From: JBBQXY01 sp051004815
GTDB lineage: Bacteria; Chloroflexota; Ktedonobacteria; Ktedonobacterales; Ktedonobacteraceae
Length of the DNA: 51,905 nucleotides
Assembly: GCA_051004815.1 (NCBI GenBank)
Contig: JBPCJY010000122.1
Location: 1 to 51,905, forward strand
Direction: 5' to 3'
Each line of letters starts with the position of its first letter. Position 1 is the stretch's first letter. The notes below the pieces were generated by a model. That model worked only from the letters and a program-made list of their open reading frames with translations, had not been told where the DNA came from and made no database searches. A program made the position numbers and the translations under genes. Below are positions 41,556-50,293 of the stretch, piece after piece.

Positions 41556-41801
41556 TTAATCAGTAGGTAGACCCAGCAGACCTGCTACAGAGATATCTTC
41601 GTCTATGCTCTCCCAATGAAGGCCAACACCCGGTCCAATCAATTCCCACTGCTCACGCTGCTCATTTGTAGCATTCTGCAAACGTGGAAACCAGCTAAGA
41701 GGGACGCTTATTTCACGCCCATCAGTAAGTTCAACATGTAGACGTTCCACGTCAAAATAGACATTTTTCGCGTGTGCTGTCCTAATGCGCAAAGTGCTCA
41801 T
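41556..41801 (-). CDS. DUF2442 protein (second gene of DUF4160/DUF2442 pair)
   Basis: An 81-residue protein with the DUF2442 pattern: VYFDVERLHVELTDGREISVPLSWFPRL, then WELIGPGVGLHWESIDEDISVAGLL. The start at 41801 has AAGGAGG six bases upstream and lies inside the end of the upstream DUF4160 gene (20-base overlap), so the pair is translationally coupled. DUF2442 has a helix-turn or beta fold linked in known genomes with DUF4160; the pair is often listed as a putative toxin-antitoxin module, but the activity is not established. Confidence 0.85.
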   Translation of the reverse strand: MSTLRIRTAHAKNVYFDVERLHVELTDGREISVPLSWFPRLQNATNEQREQWELIGPGVGLHWESIDEDISVAGLLGLPTD

Positions 41802-42018
41802 TCCAAGCCTCCTTGAGTAGTTCCGAGTGTTCCGCAATAATATTTTGTATTCGCTGTAGCTCTTTCTTATTATAACCGAAAGCATCAGCTAGCTGAATAG
41901 GTGTAAGCCAAAACTTGGCATACTTTTCAGCAGTTTGTACGTGAATGTGAGGTGGTTCATTCCCCTCGTTGCTATAAAAGAAAAACCTATGACCATCAAC
42001 CCTCAATACCGTTGGCAC
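41782..42018 (-). CDS. DUF4160 protein (first gene of DUF4160/DUF2442 pair)
   Basis: A 78-residue protein with the DUF4160 signature: PTVLRVDGHRFFFYSNEGNEPPHIHV, then KFWLTPIQLADAFGYNKKELQRI. I chose the GTG at 42018, because the family normally starts MPTVLR and GGAAGG lies about eight bases upstream; an in-frame ATG at 42084 would add an unconserved piece that overlaps the promoter. It may be the toxin of a type II-like pair or a DNA-associated protein; neither is proven. Confidence 0.82.
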   Translation of the reverse strand: MPTVLRVDGHRFFFYSNEGNEPPHIHVQTAEKYAKFWLTPIQLADAFGYNKKELQRIQNIIAEHSELLKEAWNEHFAH

Positions 42019-42055
42019 TACATTGTCCTTCCTTTTTCTATCGCCTGTCACACAA

Positions 42056-42084
42056 AGTGTATTCTCTATGATATAGTAGCGCAA
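42056..42084 (-). promoter_or_regulatory. Promoter of the DUF4160/DUF2442 pair with overlapping short palindrome
   Basis: On the minus strand TTGCGC (42084-42079), 17 bases, TACACT (42061-42056). Start near 42049, ~30 bases before the GTG. ACAC-AAA-GTGT (about 42050-42060) overlaps the -10 side and could be an autoregulatory operator. A possible plus-strand promoter (CTGTCA 42045-42050, TATGAT 42067-42072) for the lipoprotein gene overlaps the same bases. Confidence 0.5.
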
Positions 42085-42132
42085 AGATGAGCAAAATCAG
42101 AACATTTTTATTCGTAGTGAGAGGTTGGTACA

Positions 42133-43602
42133 ATGCGCCAAAGAGTTCAAATACATCCATTCACCATCATATGGCTTACGTGTATCGCGCTCCTCTTATT
42201 TGCCACGTCATGCGCTACAGGTTCCTCTCCAACAGCGCACACCACACCCACAGCAATGCCGCCTATTAACCTGACGCCACAACCTACTCCCACTACTATA
42301 CCGCTCACTCCTACTCCACGCCCCTTGCTCCCATTACAACTGAGTAGCGACCCCTACAGCAGTACGGGACAATATCAGACGGAAGTTGAACCGGGCGCGT
42401 TTTCCTATGGCTCAACCATTGTCACGGCACTGCAAGCCGGTCGGTTCAGCAATGTCGGCAGTGCCAATATCGCCTGGGCAACCTCTGCCGATAACGGCAC
42501 TACCTGGAAAAATGGTTTCTTGCCCGATACAACCAGGTTAGCGGGCGGTTCCTATGATCGCATCACCGACCCCAGCGTTACTTACGATGCTCGTCATGCT
42601 ATCTGGATGATTGCCACGGTGGTCTTCCTGGCACTGTCGAGCGGCATTGTGGCACCGGCGGTGCTGGTTAGCACTTCGACCAATGGCGGATTTACCTGGA
42701 ACAGACCGTTCACCATCATGAATGCAGGCAATAATGGCGGTCTCGATAAAGACTGGATTGCCTGTGATAACACGGCAACCAGCCCCTTTTATGGTCACTG
42801 TTATGCCGAGTGGGACGACTACAACAGCAATGACATCATCCAGATGAGTACCTCTACCGACGGTGGGAGATCATGGAGTGCGCCCAAAACCACAGCTGAT
42901 GCTGCCTCCGGCTTGGGAGCCGCGATTCTCGTACAGCCCGGTGGCAAAGTTGTAGTCACAATGATCAACGCCAATCAAACAGCCGTCAAAGTGGTCACTT
43001 CCAGCAATGGCGGGGCCAGTTGGAATGCTAGCGTGACTGTTACTGCGGCGACCTCCTACCCGCCCAATGTTGCGTATCGCGATAACATTCTGCTTTCTTC
43101 AGCGATGGATGCCGCAGGAAAAATATACCTGGTCTGGGTAGATTGCAGCTATGAGCCCAACTGCTACGGGAATGACCTTGTCATGACAACGTCAACCGAT
43201 GGCCGCAATTGGCAACCCATCCACCGCATAGCTTTGGCCCAAATTACAAGTGGCACCTATTACTACGTTTCCGGTCTGGGTGCCGACCCAACAACGTCAG
43301 GGAGTACCGCTCATTTAGGATTGACTTACTACTACTATGCCGCCCATTGTGCCAGTAACTGCCCACTCTTTGTTGGCTTTGTCTCCTCGGTGGATGGTGG
43401 GAATACCTGGCGTCCACCAACAAAACTTGCTGGCCCAATGTATGCTACATGGCTGCCCAGCGGGAACAATAAGGTAGGCGATTATATATCTACAATCTTT
43501 TCTAATGGCCTGGCCTTCCCCATCTTTGCGATAGGCAAGGTTCCCAATGGCGAACATCTCAACGAGGCTATGTACACGATGGAAGGAGGATTACCACTGT
43601 AG
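42133..43602 (+). CDS. Lipoprotein with six Asp-box repeats (sialidase/BNR-type beta-propeller)
   Basis: A 489-residue predicted lipoprotein. A signal peptide ends at a lipobox-like ATSC; a Thr/Pro-rich linker (about 30-75) follows. The body contains six Asp-box motifs S-x-D/N-x-G-x-x-W (SADNGTTW, STNGGFTW, STDGGRSW, SSNGGASW, STDGRNW, SVDGGNTW), the number expected for a six-bladed propeller. Asp boxes occur in sialidases, photosynthesis assembly factors and many sugar-binding proteins; the sialidase Arg triad and RIP motif are not obvious, so enzymatic activity is not claimed. AGAGG lies nine bases before the ATG. Confidence 0.82.
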   Translation: MRQRVQIHPFTIIWLTCIALLLFATSCATGSSPTAHTTPTAMPPINLTPQPTPTTIPLTPTPRPLLPLQLSSDPYSSTGQYQTEVEPGAFSYGSTIVTALQAGRFSNVGSANIAWATSADNGTTWKNGFLPDTTRLAGGSYDRITDPSVTYDARHAIWMIATVVFLALSSGIVAPAVLVSTSTNGGFTWNRPFTIMNAGNNGGLDKDWIACDNTATSPFYGHCYAEWDDYNSNDIIQMSTSTDGGRSWSAPKTTADAASGLGAAILVQPGGKVVVTMINANQTAVKVVTSSNGGASWNASVTVTAATSYPPNVAYRDNILLSSAMDAAGKIYLVWVDCSYEPNCYGNDLVMTTSTDGRNWQPIHRIALAQITSGTYYYVSGLGADPTTSGSTAHLGLTYYYYAAHCASNCPLFVGFVSSVDGGNTWRPPTKLAGPMYATWLPSGNNKVGDYISTIFSNGLAFPIFAIGKVPNGEHLNEAMYTMEGGLPL

Positions 43603-43619
43603 GGACGCCAATTGCGCCC

Positions 43620-45032
43620 CTACTTTGTGCTGCGGTTATGCGCCCAGAATTCTAGAAGATCGCTTTTGGTGACAATTCCTTCCAGCGTTTCACCATTCAT
43701 TACCGCTACCGCCGATTGTCCACTGCTAAACAGGGTATAGGATTCCTGGGCCAGCGCATCGGCCTGTAGTTCTGGGAAAGGCGGGCCTTGTAAATCACGC
43801 ACCGTGGAGGTAGTCAGCGACTCACCACTGGCAAAGTAGCGCAACAGCAGGTTTTCAGTCAGGCTACCAACCATACGACCATTCGCAATCACGGGCGTCT
43901 GGCTGATACCGTAACGGCGCAATAACTCGACCGCGTCAGCGATGGAATCCGTTGGACTGACACTGACCACGAGCGGCATCGTCCGTAAATGGCTGCGGCG
44001 ATACGTCAGCACATCACGCAGCGTTGGTTGAGCGGTCTCCGCTGTCACCAGCATATCGTTTTCACGCATCCAGGTGTCGTTAAACTGCTTGGTAAGGTAG
44101 CCACGGCCCGTGTCAGGGAGCAACACTACGACCACATCGTTGGCCGAGAGACGACGCGAGTAGGTCAGGGCCGCGCCAAGAGCAGTTCCAGCCGACCCTC
44201 CGGTAAGAATACCCTCTTCACGAGCCAATCTGCGTGCCAGGTAAAACGAGGTGCGATCATCAATGCGAATGACTTCATCGACTACCGAGGCATCGTAATT
44301 GTGCGGGAACAACTCCATGCCGATCCCCTCAACTTTGTAAGGTCCAGGAGTATCGCCGGAGTAGACCGAACCAGGCGGGTCTGCACCAATGATCTTGATA
44401 TTTGGATTCTGCTCTTTAAGATAACGAGCCGTACCGGAGATGGTACCGCCGGTACCAATACCAGCCACAAACGCGGTAATGCTTCCCGCCGTATCACGCC
44501 AAATCTCAGGGCCAGTGGTAGCATAATGGGCAGCCGGATTGGCAGGATTCGCATATTGATCGGGGCAGCAAGCACCCGGAATCTCTTCGGCCAGTCGGTG
44601 AGCCACATTTTTATAATGTTCCGGCGACTCGTGCGAGACGCTGCTGGGGCAAATAACCACCTCGGCCCCATAGGCACGCAAGAGGCTCCGTTTCTCCTCG
44701 CTCACTTTATCGGTCATGACAAAAATGCAATGGTAGCCTTTGAGTGCCGCCGCAATTGCCAGACCATGCCCGGTATTACCACTGGTAGGTTCAACGATAG
44801 TTCCGCCTGGGCGTAATAATCCCTTTTGTTCACAATACGCAATCATAGCGGGACCAATACGATCTTTGACACTACCACCCGGATTGAACATCTCCATCTT
44901 CGCCAATACTATTGGCTGTACATCACTGGCAACCCTGTGCAGGCGCACCAGTGGCGTATCTCCTATCAAATCCAGCATGGATGTATAATAATGCATTTCA
45001 TGTATGTCAGGTTCTGTCTTCTCACTCATCAT
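43620..45032 (-). CDS. Cystathionine beta-synthase / cysteine synthase with two CBS domains
   Basis: A 470-residue PLP enzyme. The Schiff-base Lys is K56 in FNPGGSVKDRI, the substrate loop is PTSGNTGHGLAIA and the phosphate-binding loop is AGIGTGGTISGTARYL. Residues about 335-465 form two CBS domains, as in cystathionine beta-synthase, where they regulate activity. It condenses serine or an activated serine with homocysteine or sulfide; the CBS type is favoured by the CBS pair. The start at 45032 has GAGG ten bases upstream; earlier Met codons lack a better site. It converges on the Asp-box lipoprotein gene with a 17-base gap. Confidence 0.9.
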   Translation of the reverse strand: MMSEKTEPDIHEMHYYTSMLDLIGDTPLVRLHRVASDVQPIVLAKMEMFNPGGSVKDRIGPAMIAYCEQKGLLRPGGTIVEPTSGNTGHGLAIAAALKGYHCIFVMTDKVSEEKRSLLRAYGAEVVICPSSVSHESPEHYKNVAHRLAEEIPGACCPDQYANPANPAAHYATTGPEIWRDTAGSITAFVAGIGTGGTISGTARYLKEQNPNIKIIGADPPGSVYSGDTPGPYKVEGIGMELFPHNYDASVVDEVIRIDDRTSFYLARRLAREEGILTGGSAGTALGAALTYSRRLSANDVVVVLLPDTGRGYLTKQFNDTWMRENDMLVTAETAQPTLRDVLTYRRSHLRTMPLVVSVSPTDSIADAVELLRRYGISQTPVIANGRMVGSLTENLLLRYFASGESLTTSTVRDLQGPPFPELQADALAQESYTLFSSGQSAVAVMNGETLEGIVTKSDLLEFWAHNRSTK

Positions 45033-45123
45033 GGCTATTTTTCCTCGATGCAATTTCTGTGTTCTTGTACGAGGCTACGCTGCCCGCACACTCGCAGATT
45101 AGGCATAGTATAGCACAAAGTCT

Positions 45124-47397
45124 TCAGACGGAAGAGGATGGATTACCCGTCAATTCTATCTTTATCTGGTCAATGGTGGTAGGAATGTGATCGGCTCCAA
45201 AGGGGAGATGGATTTGTACTGCCGCTATACCCGGCTGCTCATTGAGGTATGCTAGAGCGGCCTCCGAGGTCGCCCCTTTGATAGATTGCTTCCACTTTCC
45301 CAATAGTTGAGTGGAGAAGATATATAGCCAGTTCTCATGGACCTGCACGCTCAAATACAGCACACCATTCTTGCCCTGTTCTACCACGCGCGGCACATCA
45401 ACGTTTGGTGTTCCCGTTAATTGGTAGCTAGTGCCCAACATCTGTGCCGCCTCTCCATTCAACAAATCAATAGCAAGCTGGCCTGCCACTACGCGATTAT
45501 ACACACTGATGGTAGTTGAAACAGTTACCTGTACAGTAACCTGGTCCGCGACTATACCCACAGGATTATTCGACGTTACTATTGCCTGATATACCGGTGC
45601 GGTAGGCATGACTTCGCCGGTATGCATTTTGGTGGTGAGTTGTTTCGCCACTTGCTGTTCCAGCGACGACACTAACGGATTGCTCGCTCTATCTATATCG
45701 GATTGTATTACAGTATGGGCCTGACGTGCATCAATTCCGCCGCTAAAAGGAGACGGGTTACTCACGGAGATGCTATCACAACACATCGTAGAGAGCGCAT
45801 TGGCGGGAATATTACCAGTGGAACCAGCATAAACAGCAACCGCTGCGACGGATACCGTCCCATCTTGCCCATGTTGTTTTGCTGGCACATTCACCGCTTG
45901 CGCCGTCTCAACCTCTATACCCGTAGTAGTCAAGAAGATGACTCCCATAGACACATTAACAGGGGTTCTGCTGCTATTCACCAACAAAACGCTTCCCGTA
46001 GCCTGTATCCCGGCATAAGAAGTAATACCGGTCGTCTGGGTCGTGCGGCTAGCGGTAGCCGTAGCGGGGATCTGCCGATCTGGAATAATTCTCGTTGCCA
46101 TATCAGGATTTTGTGCTCGTGGCGAAGCAGTTAGCAGGAAGGTATCTTTCAATGGCTTGCTTTGTGGAGTAACCGAGATAGTGGTGGTTGGATCAGCTCC
46201 AACGATTGGTACGCCTACTGGAAAGAGGCTCAAGCCAAGTGTGCGCGGGACAATCAAAAGAGCCAGGAGGAGGACAGGCACACACAAGGTAGCGACTATG
46301 GAAAAGTGAAGGCGTTTGCGGTGACGCTGCACAGGTTCCGTTGTGCGCTGTCGATTATCTCGTACCGAATCTGTGTTGCGTTGTCGTCCTCGTGCCACTG
46401 CTGGCGCAGCTACAGGCTTGACCCTACGTAGTTCTATAATAGGAGAAGGCACGGGCGGTTCAAGAGGCACTAAAGGTGCAGACATTGGACGAGGAGGGCG
46501 AGCAACAATATCGCTGGCTGGCAGATCATCCTCATTGGTGGTAAGTGCTGACCCCTGAATGGCAGCCAGGAAGTCCTGGCGCAATTCGGCCACACTCGCA
46601 TAGCGATCTTCAACCCGTTTCGCCATCGTCTTCTGCACCACTTCACTGAGTTCGAGCGGAATGGTAGCATCGTGGTCAGAAGGTAACGGGATTGGAGCGT
46701 ACAACTGCATCTGAATGACACGCACTTCGTCAGGATCATCGTAGGGCAGTTCGCCAGTGAGCATTTGATAGAGCAATACACCCAGAGCATAAATGTCGCT
46801 GGCGGTAGTGACAATGCCCATTGTCTGTTCGGGTGCCATATAGTGCGGCGTGCCGGGTACCTGCTCCAGTGGAATGGGTTTGCCTGATTGCTCCAATTCG
46901 GCCTGCCGTGACGTACGCACCAGACCAAAATCGGCCAGATAGACATACGTACCACTGCGACGCTGCTCTAGCAAAACATTTGAGGACTTGATATCGCGGT
47001 GAATAAGCCCTTCGTCATGGGCGTACTCCACGGCATCGAGGAGCTGTTGGTAGATAGCGGATACTTCTTGCAAACCTGGAAAACTGCGGCGCAAATAGCT
47101 TGTTAATGTCCCACCCTCAATAAAGGGCATCACCAGATACAGCAACCCTTGCTCATCCCCAAACTCGATCAACGGCAGAATGTGAGGATGATGCAAACGG
47201 GCTACTGTACGAGCTTCGCGTGCAAAGCGGCGGCGCATATCCCTATCGGAAGCAAAGTCCCCAAGTATGACCTTGATAGCTACCTTCCGATCAAAGGCGG
47301 TGCGCTGCCTACCTTCATAGACAGCCCCCATGCCACCGGCACGAATGCGCCGGATGACAGCGTAATTCCCCAGCTGTCTACCTTCCAGAGCCAGCAT
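45124..47397 (-). CDS. Ser/Thr protein kinase with baseplate-J-like extracytoplasmic domain
   Basis: A 757-residue protein. The kinase domain (about 10-285) has GAGGMGAVYEG-like loop (RAGGMGAVYEG), Lys42 in VAIKVI, Asp135 in IHRDIKSSN, ADFG at 155-158 and MAPEQ. A linker rich in Pro and Arg leads to one membrane helix (about 364-385). The outer ~370 residues match the outer part of the next upstream gene's product: ITPQSKPLKDTF..., ATGSVLLVN, a GSTGNIPANALS motif followed by a Cys-Cys pair (MCCDS), and VIQSDID. That segment resembles baseplate J/gp47 repeats. The kinase may sense cell-wall or surface state through it. It lies 30 bases after its homologue's stop, in one operon. Confidence 0.87.
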   Translation of the reverse strand: MLALEGRQLGNYAVIRRIRAGGMGAVYEGRQRTAFDRKVAIKVILGDFASDRDMRRRFAREARTVARLHHPHILPLIEFGDEQGLLYLVMPFIEGGTLTSYLRRSFPGLQEVSAIYQQLLDAVEYAHDEGLIHRDIKSSNVLLEQRRSGTYVYLADFGLVRTSRQAELEQSGKPIPLEQVPGTPHYMAPEQTMGIVTTASDIYALGVLLYQMLTGELPYDDPDEVRVIQMQLYAPIPLPSDHDATIPLELSEVVQKTMAKRVEDRYASVAELRQDFLAAIQGSALTTNEDDLPASDIVARPPRPMSAPLVPLEPPVPSPIIELRRVKPVAAPAVARGRQRNTDSVRDNRQRTTEPVQRHRKRLHFSIVATLCVPVLLLALLIVPRTLGLSLFPVGVPIVGADPTTTISVTPQSKPLKDTFLLTASPRAQNPDMATRIIPDRQIPATATASRTTQTTGITSYAGIQATGSVLLVNSSRTPVNVSMGVIFLTTTGIEVETAQAVNVPAKQHGQDGTVSVAAVAVYAGSTGNIPANALSTMCCDSISVSNPSPFSGGIDARQAHTVIQSDIDRASNPLVSSLEQQVAKQLTTKMHTGEVMPTAPVYQAIVTSNNPVGIVADQVTVQVTVSTTISVYNRVVAGQLAIDLLNGEAAQMLGTSYQLTGTPNVDVPRVVEQGKNGVLYLSVQVHENWLYIFSTQLLGKWKQSIKGATSEAALAYLNEQPGIAAVQIHLPFGADHIPTTIDQIKIELTGNPSSSV

Positions 47398-47427
47398 TAA
47401 ATGCGTGTATCCTTTCTGGCTACTGCC

Positions 47428-49824
47428 TTAGCTTCCCTGCACCGTTGCGGTTACGTTTATCCCTGGCGTCGTCTTAGGCGGCGGTGAACCCGTACCGACC
47501 GTTGGCGTTCCCTGCACGCCAGCTACTGGTTGCACGACAATAGTGATCTGGTTAAAGTCCGTTGGGAGCGTCGTTCCTCCATTCGGGATGCTGATCCCAT
47601 CCACCTTGCTCACCCCGGCTTGTTGCAACAGGAGAGTAGTTGCGTCATTTTGCGCTTTCCCAACAATGAGCTTAGCCAAATTAGCCTTCGTAGTAGCATC
47701 AAATTGATAGACCCACACTCCCTGCGCCTTCGCCAGCACCGTGAGATTACCTTTGCTATCGGCAGTTACTGAGGTGATCGACGACAGCACATTGCCCGAC
47801 AACGCATAATTGCCGCCCGTATCCTTATCCGCCTCCCCTTTCAGTAAATTCGCCGCGATCGTCTCGGCTCCCGCCTGATCAAACACTTCGCCCGTACAGG
47901 TCGCGATGACTGAGACCGTGACAGAGGTGGCCTTATCGCCAGCATTGAGATTCGATGAGGTATTGTTCGTACATTGTGCCTTATTCACAAACAGTTCGTT
48001 GGCATGTTTGAGACCATCCAACGCTGTCTGTGCCGACTGGAGCGTAGGCTGTTTGAACGAGTTGGCGACAGTATCAATATCGCTCTGCAGGACAACGGTA
48101 TAGTTCTGCGGGTCTTGCCCCCCGGTAAACGCACTATTGGTGTTTAGGCCAACGGCATTAGCACCACAACACGGATAGTTCGTGAACTCGCCAGCGGGAA
48201 TGTTTCCATTTGCTCCAACAGTAATAGCATGTGCTGAAACTGTCACATGACCATAACCAGTATTAGGATTACCCGCAGGAATAACAACTACGGCATCATT
48301 GGAAAGCTGTCTACCTTGGGCATCGGTGAAAACTGTTTTCGCAGTAACATAATAGTCAGATGTGTTCCCGTTATAAAAGGTCAAAGTTCCTGCTGCACGA
48401 GTCCCTGGTGTTTTTTGCTGACCGGTCGCAGAAACCGTTTTAGATTGTGCCTTCGTCGTAAACGTTAATTGCCGAGCTTGCACCTGGCGTTTGGACGGCT
48501 CTGGCGTTCCTGATGGAAGACCCGTGAGAACATACGTATTGGACAGCAGCACACTCTTAGGTGTAATCGTCACCGTCGCGGTCGATGTACCGCTGCCAAC
48601 GACATTCGAGCCAAACTTTTGGATTGTGCCAAAGGCACTGCCTATCGTTCCGGGAGCGGCCAAAGCTATGCCACCACACAACAACAGGGAGAGCAGCAAT
48701 AAGCCGATGAGGGCCAACAATAAGATTTGCCAGCCGCTTCTACGGCGACCTGAACCACTAGTGCTGCCTGTACCACCGCCCGTACCCGCGTACCCGACGG
48801 CAGGCGGCACCACCGCGGTACCTCTCATACCACGCCCAACGGAGCCAGTGGTGCCAGCTTGATAGGGGACCCCAACCACGTTCCTCTTGCCAGAGCTTTG
48901 ACGCCAGGGTATGGGGCTGGTACCACCTGGAGCTTCCGGTTCACCATCAGGGAGGGGCGCGACGATGGGAATGGGAACCGGGGCAGCACCTGGAGCGTTT
49001 TCATCATCGTTTTCGCCCGGCATATCGTCTTCAACAGAGTCGGCGTCTTCATCCATATTGTCCATTGGTAGAGGTAGAGGAGGAGGTGGCACCATATAGA
49101 CTTCTTCGTGCTGAGGAGCATTATTGGCAGGTGGTGGTGGAGCAAATTCGACATCATCTTCATCATCATTGCTATTATTGTACTGATTGGCATGCAGTGG
49201 TTCTATCGTATCACTCTCTTCGGAATGATGCATTGTATCTTGGCCAGCTATAAAGCCTGCGCCTCCTATTCCGGCAACCAGAGGCACGATGTTATTGGGC
49301 GGTTTCTGCCGATCATCGTCGTATTTCTGCTCTTCCTCATTTGGGGGTAAAGCATTCGGCTGCGCTCCAATCGGTGGTGGAGGGACCATGGCATTGCCGT
49401 TCGCACCCGCATCAGCGGACGGTCTGGGAGTGCGCCTACCTCCTAACCAACCTCTCTTCGATGAACGGGATGCCTCGCTCTCATCGCGCAGCGATTTCCC
49501 ATAGCTCTCCAGAGAGGAAAAGAACGTAAAGCGTCGCTGTCGTGCGAATTCAGCGGGACTCGATCCCTGTGGTGCCACAATGATCAGTTGGGCCTGCAAT
49601 TTGCGCCGCATATTTTTCAGACCCTCAAAATCAATTGGCCGCTGAAATGCTTTATTCTGACCAGGAAGGACAATGGCAATCTGCTTTCTGCCCAACTTTT
49701 CTTGTGTGAGGATAGCCGCCAATACACTTTCCCTATCATCATTGGGAGCCACATAGATAACCCCTATGGTGGCACTGCGCGGGTCATTCGCTCCTAGCAA
49801 GTCCGAGCCGTTTCCCTGTCTCAT
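47428..49824 (-). CDS. Membrane-anchored baseplate-J/gp47-like protein, homologue of the kinase ectodomain
   Basis: A 798-residue protein. Residues about 18-115 form an alpha/beta domain (IGVIYVAPNDDRESVLAAIL ... IAIVLPG ... LIIVAPQG) like the N-terminal domain of baseplate-J proteins of Chloroflexi and candidate phyla. A long acidic and Pro-rich region (about 120-360) follows, then one membrane helix (about 365-387). The outer ~410 residues contain the baseplate-J-like domain with AAGTLTFYNG, VVVIPAGNPNTG, GANGNIPAGE and a Cys-Cys pair (YPCCGAN). I chose the ATG at 49824 (GAGGG about eight bases upstream); an in-frame ATG at 49890 lacks a site. The protein is not a phage tail part: it has a cytoplasmic domain and a membrane anchor and lies beside a kinase. 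Confidence 0.78.
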   Translation of the reverse strand: MRQGNGSDLLGANDPRSATIGVIYVAPNDDRESVLAAILTQEKLGRKQIAIVLPGQNKAFQRPIDFEGLKNMRRKLQAQLIIVAPQGSSPAEFARQRRFTFFSSLESYGKSLRDESEASRSSKRGWLGGRRTPRPSADAGANGNAMVPPPPIGAQPNALPPNEEEQKYDDDRQKPPNNIVPLVAGIGGAGFIAGQDTMHHSEESDTIEPLHANQYNNSNDDEDDVEFAPPPPANNAPQHEEVYMVPPPPLPLPMDNMDEDADSVEDDMPGENDDENAPGAAPVPIPIVAPLPDGEPEAPGGTSPIPWRQSSGKRNVVGVPYQAGTTGSVGRGMRGTAVVPPAVGYAGTGGGTGSTSGSGRRRSGWQILLLALIGLLLLSLLLCGGIALAAPGTIGSAFGTIQKFGSNVVGSGTSTATVTITPKSVLLSNTYVLTGLPSGTPEPSKRQVQARQLTFTTKAQSKTVSATGQQKTPGTRAAGTLTFYNGNTSDYYVTAKTVFTDAQGRQLSNDAVVVIPAGNPNTGYGHVTVSAHAITVGANGNIPAGEFTNYPCCGANAVGLNTNSAFTGGQDPQNYTVVLQSDIDTVANSFKQPTLQSAQTALDGLKHANELFVNKAQCTNNTSSNLNAGDKATSVTVSVIATCTGEVFDQAGAETIAANLLKGEADKDTGGNYALSGNVLSSITSVTADSKGNLTVLAKAQGVWVYQFDATTKANLAKLIVGKAQNDATTLLLQQAGVSKVDGISIPNGGTTLPTDFNQITIVVQPVAGVQGTPTVGTGSPPPKTTPGINVTATVQGS

Positions 49825-49890
49825 CTTCGTATCCCTCTTCGTCCCGTAGTATGGCGTCTTCTCGCCAGCCTTCAGTTGTGATGCTGTCAT

Positions 49891-50103
49891 TTTACACTAT
49901 CTAACAGAATTGATAAAGAGAGAAAAGACTTCTTCCCATACAAAAAGAACGTGATTGGTAATAATTTATGGGGTAATAGCCCGAATTGCAGGTATAATCT
50001 GTACTATATTGATAAACATACGTGTCATCTGTTGCATCTTCATATCTCCAATAACCATTGAGATATCTTCTTGGCCCCAAATTCGAGTATATAACCTACC
50101 TTA
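49891..50103. other. Intergenic region left of the MITE-like element
   Basis: About 210 AT-rich bases upstream of the baseplate-J-like gene. A TATAAT box on the plus strand (49992-49997) has no partner -35 at a suitable distance. No gene was found. Confidence 0.4.
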
Positions 50104-50276
50104 GGCAAGGTTCAAATGAACTTGACATTGCTACCCAACAGAAAGACACACCTCTGTCATGCTGAGTGCAGCGAAGCATCTGTGTGCCGAGCGCGACCGA
50201 CCCTTCGCTTCGCTCAGGGTGACACGGGGTGACAGTTCAAACGGTCAAGCACCATTCGTCAAAATTGAACCTTGCC
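50104..50276. mobile_element. MITE-like palindromic element, 173 bp
   Basis: Perfect 12-bp terminal inverted repeats GGCAAGGTTCAA (50104-50115) and TTGAACCTTGCC (50265-50276). Inside lies a second, larger imperfect palindrome (50155-50224) with arms TGTCATGCTGAGTGCAGCGA and TGTCACCCTGAGCGAAGCGA (19 of 25 positions equal over the longer arm). It has no coding capacity. The inner palindrome resembles widely dispersed repeats with the TCATGCTGAGCG...GCTCAGGGTGACA form that I recall from several bacterial genomes. Confidence 0.72.
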
Positions 50277-50293
50277 TTACCTGGTAAACTACT

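Noticed and set aside
43989..44816. 275-codon plus-strand frame opposite the CBS gene
   Set aside because: The minus strand encodes a complete PLP enzyme; the plus frame has no recognisable motif.
47428..49824. Prophage tail module
   Set aside because: Only the baseplate-J-like domain recalls phage. The protein has a cytoplasmic domain and membrane anchor, and no other phage genes are present.
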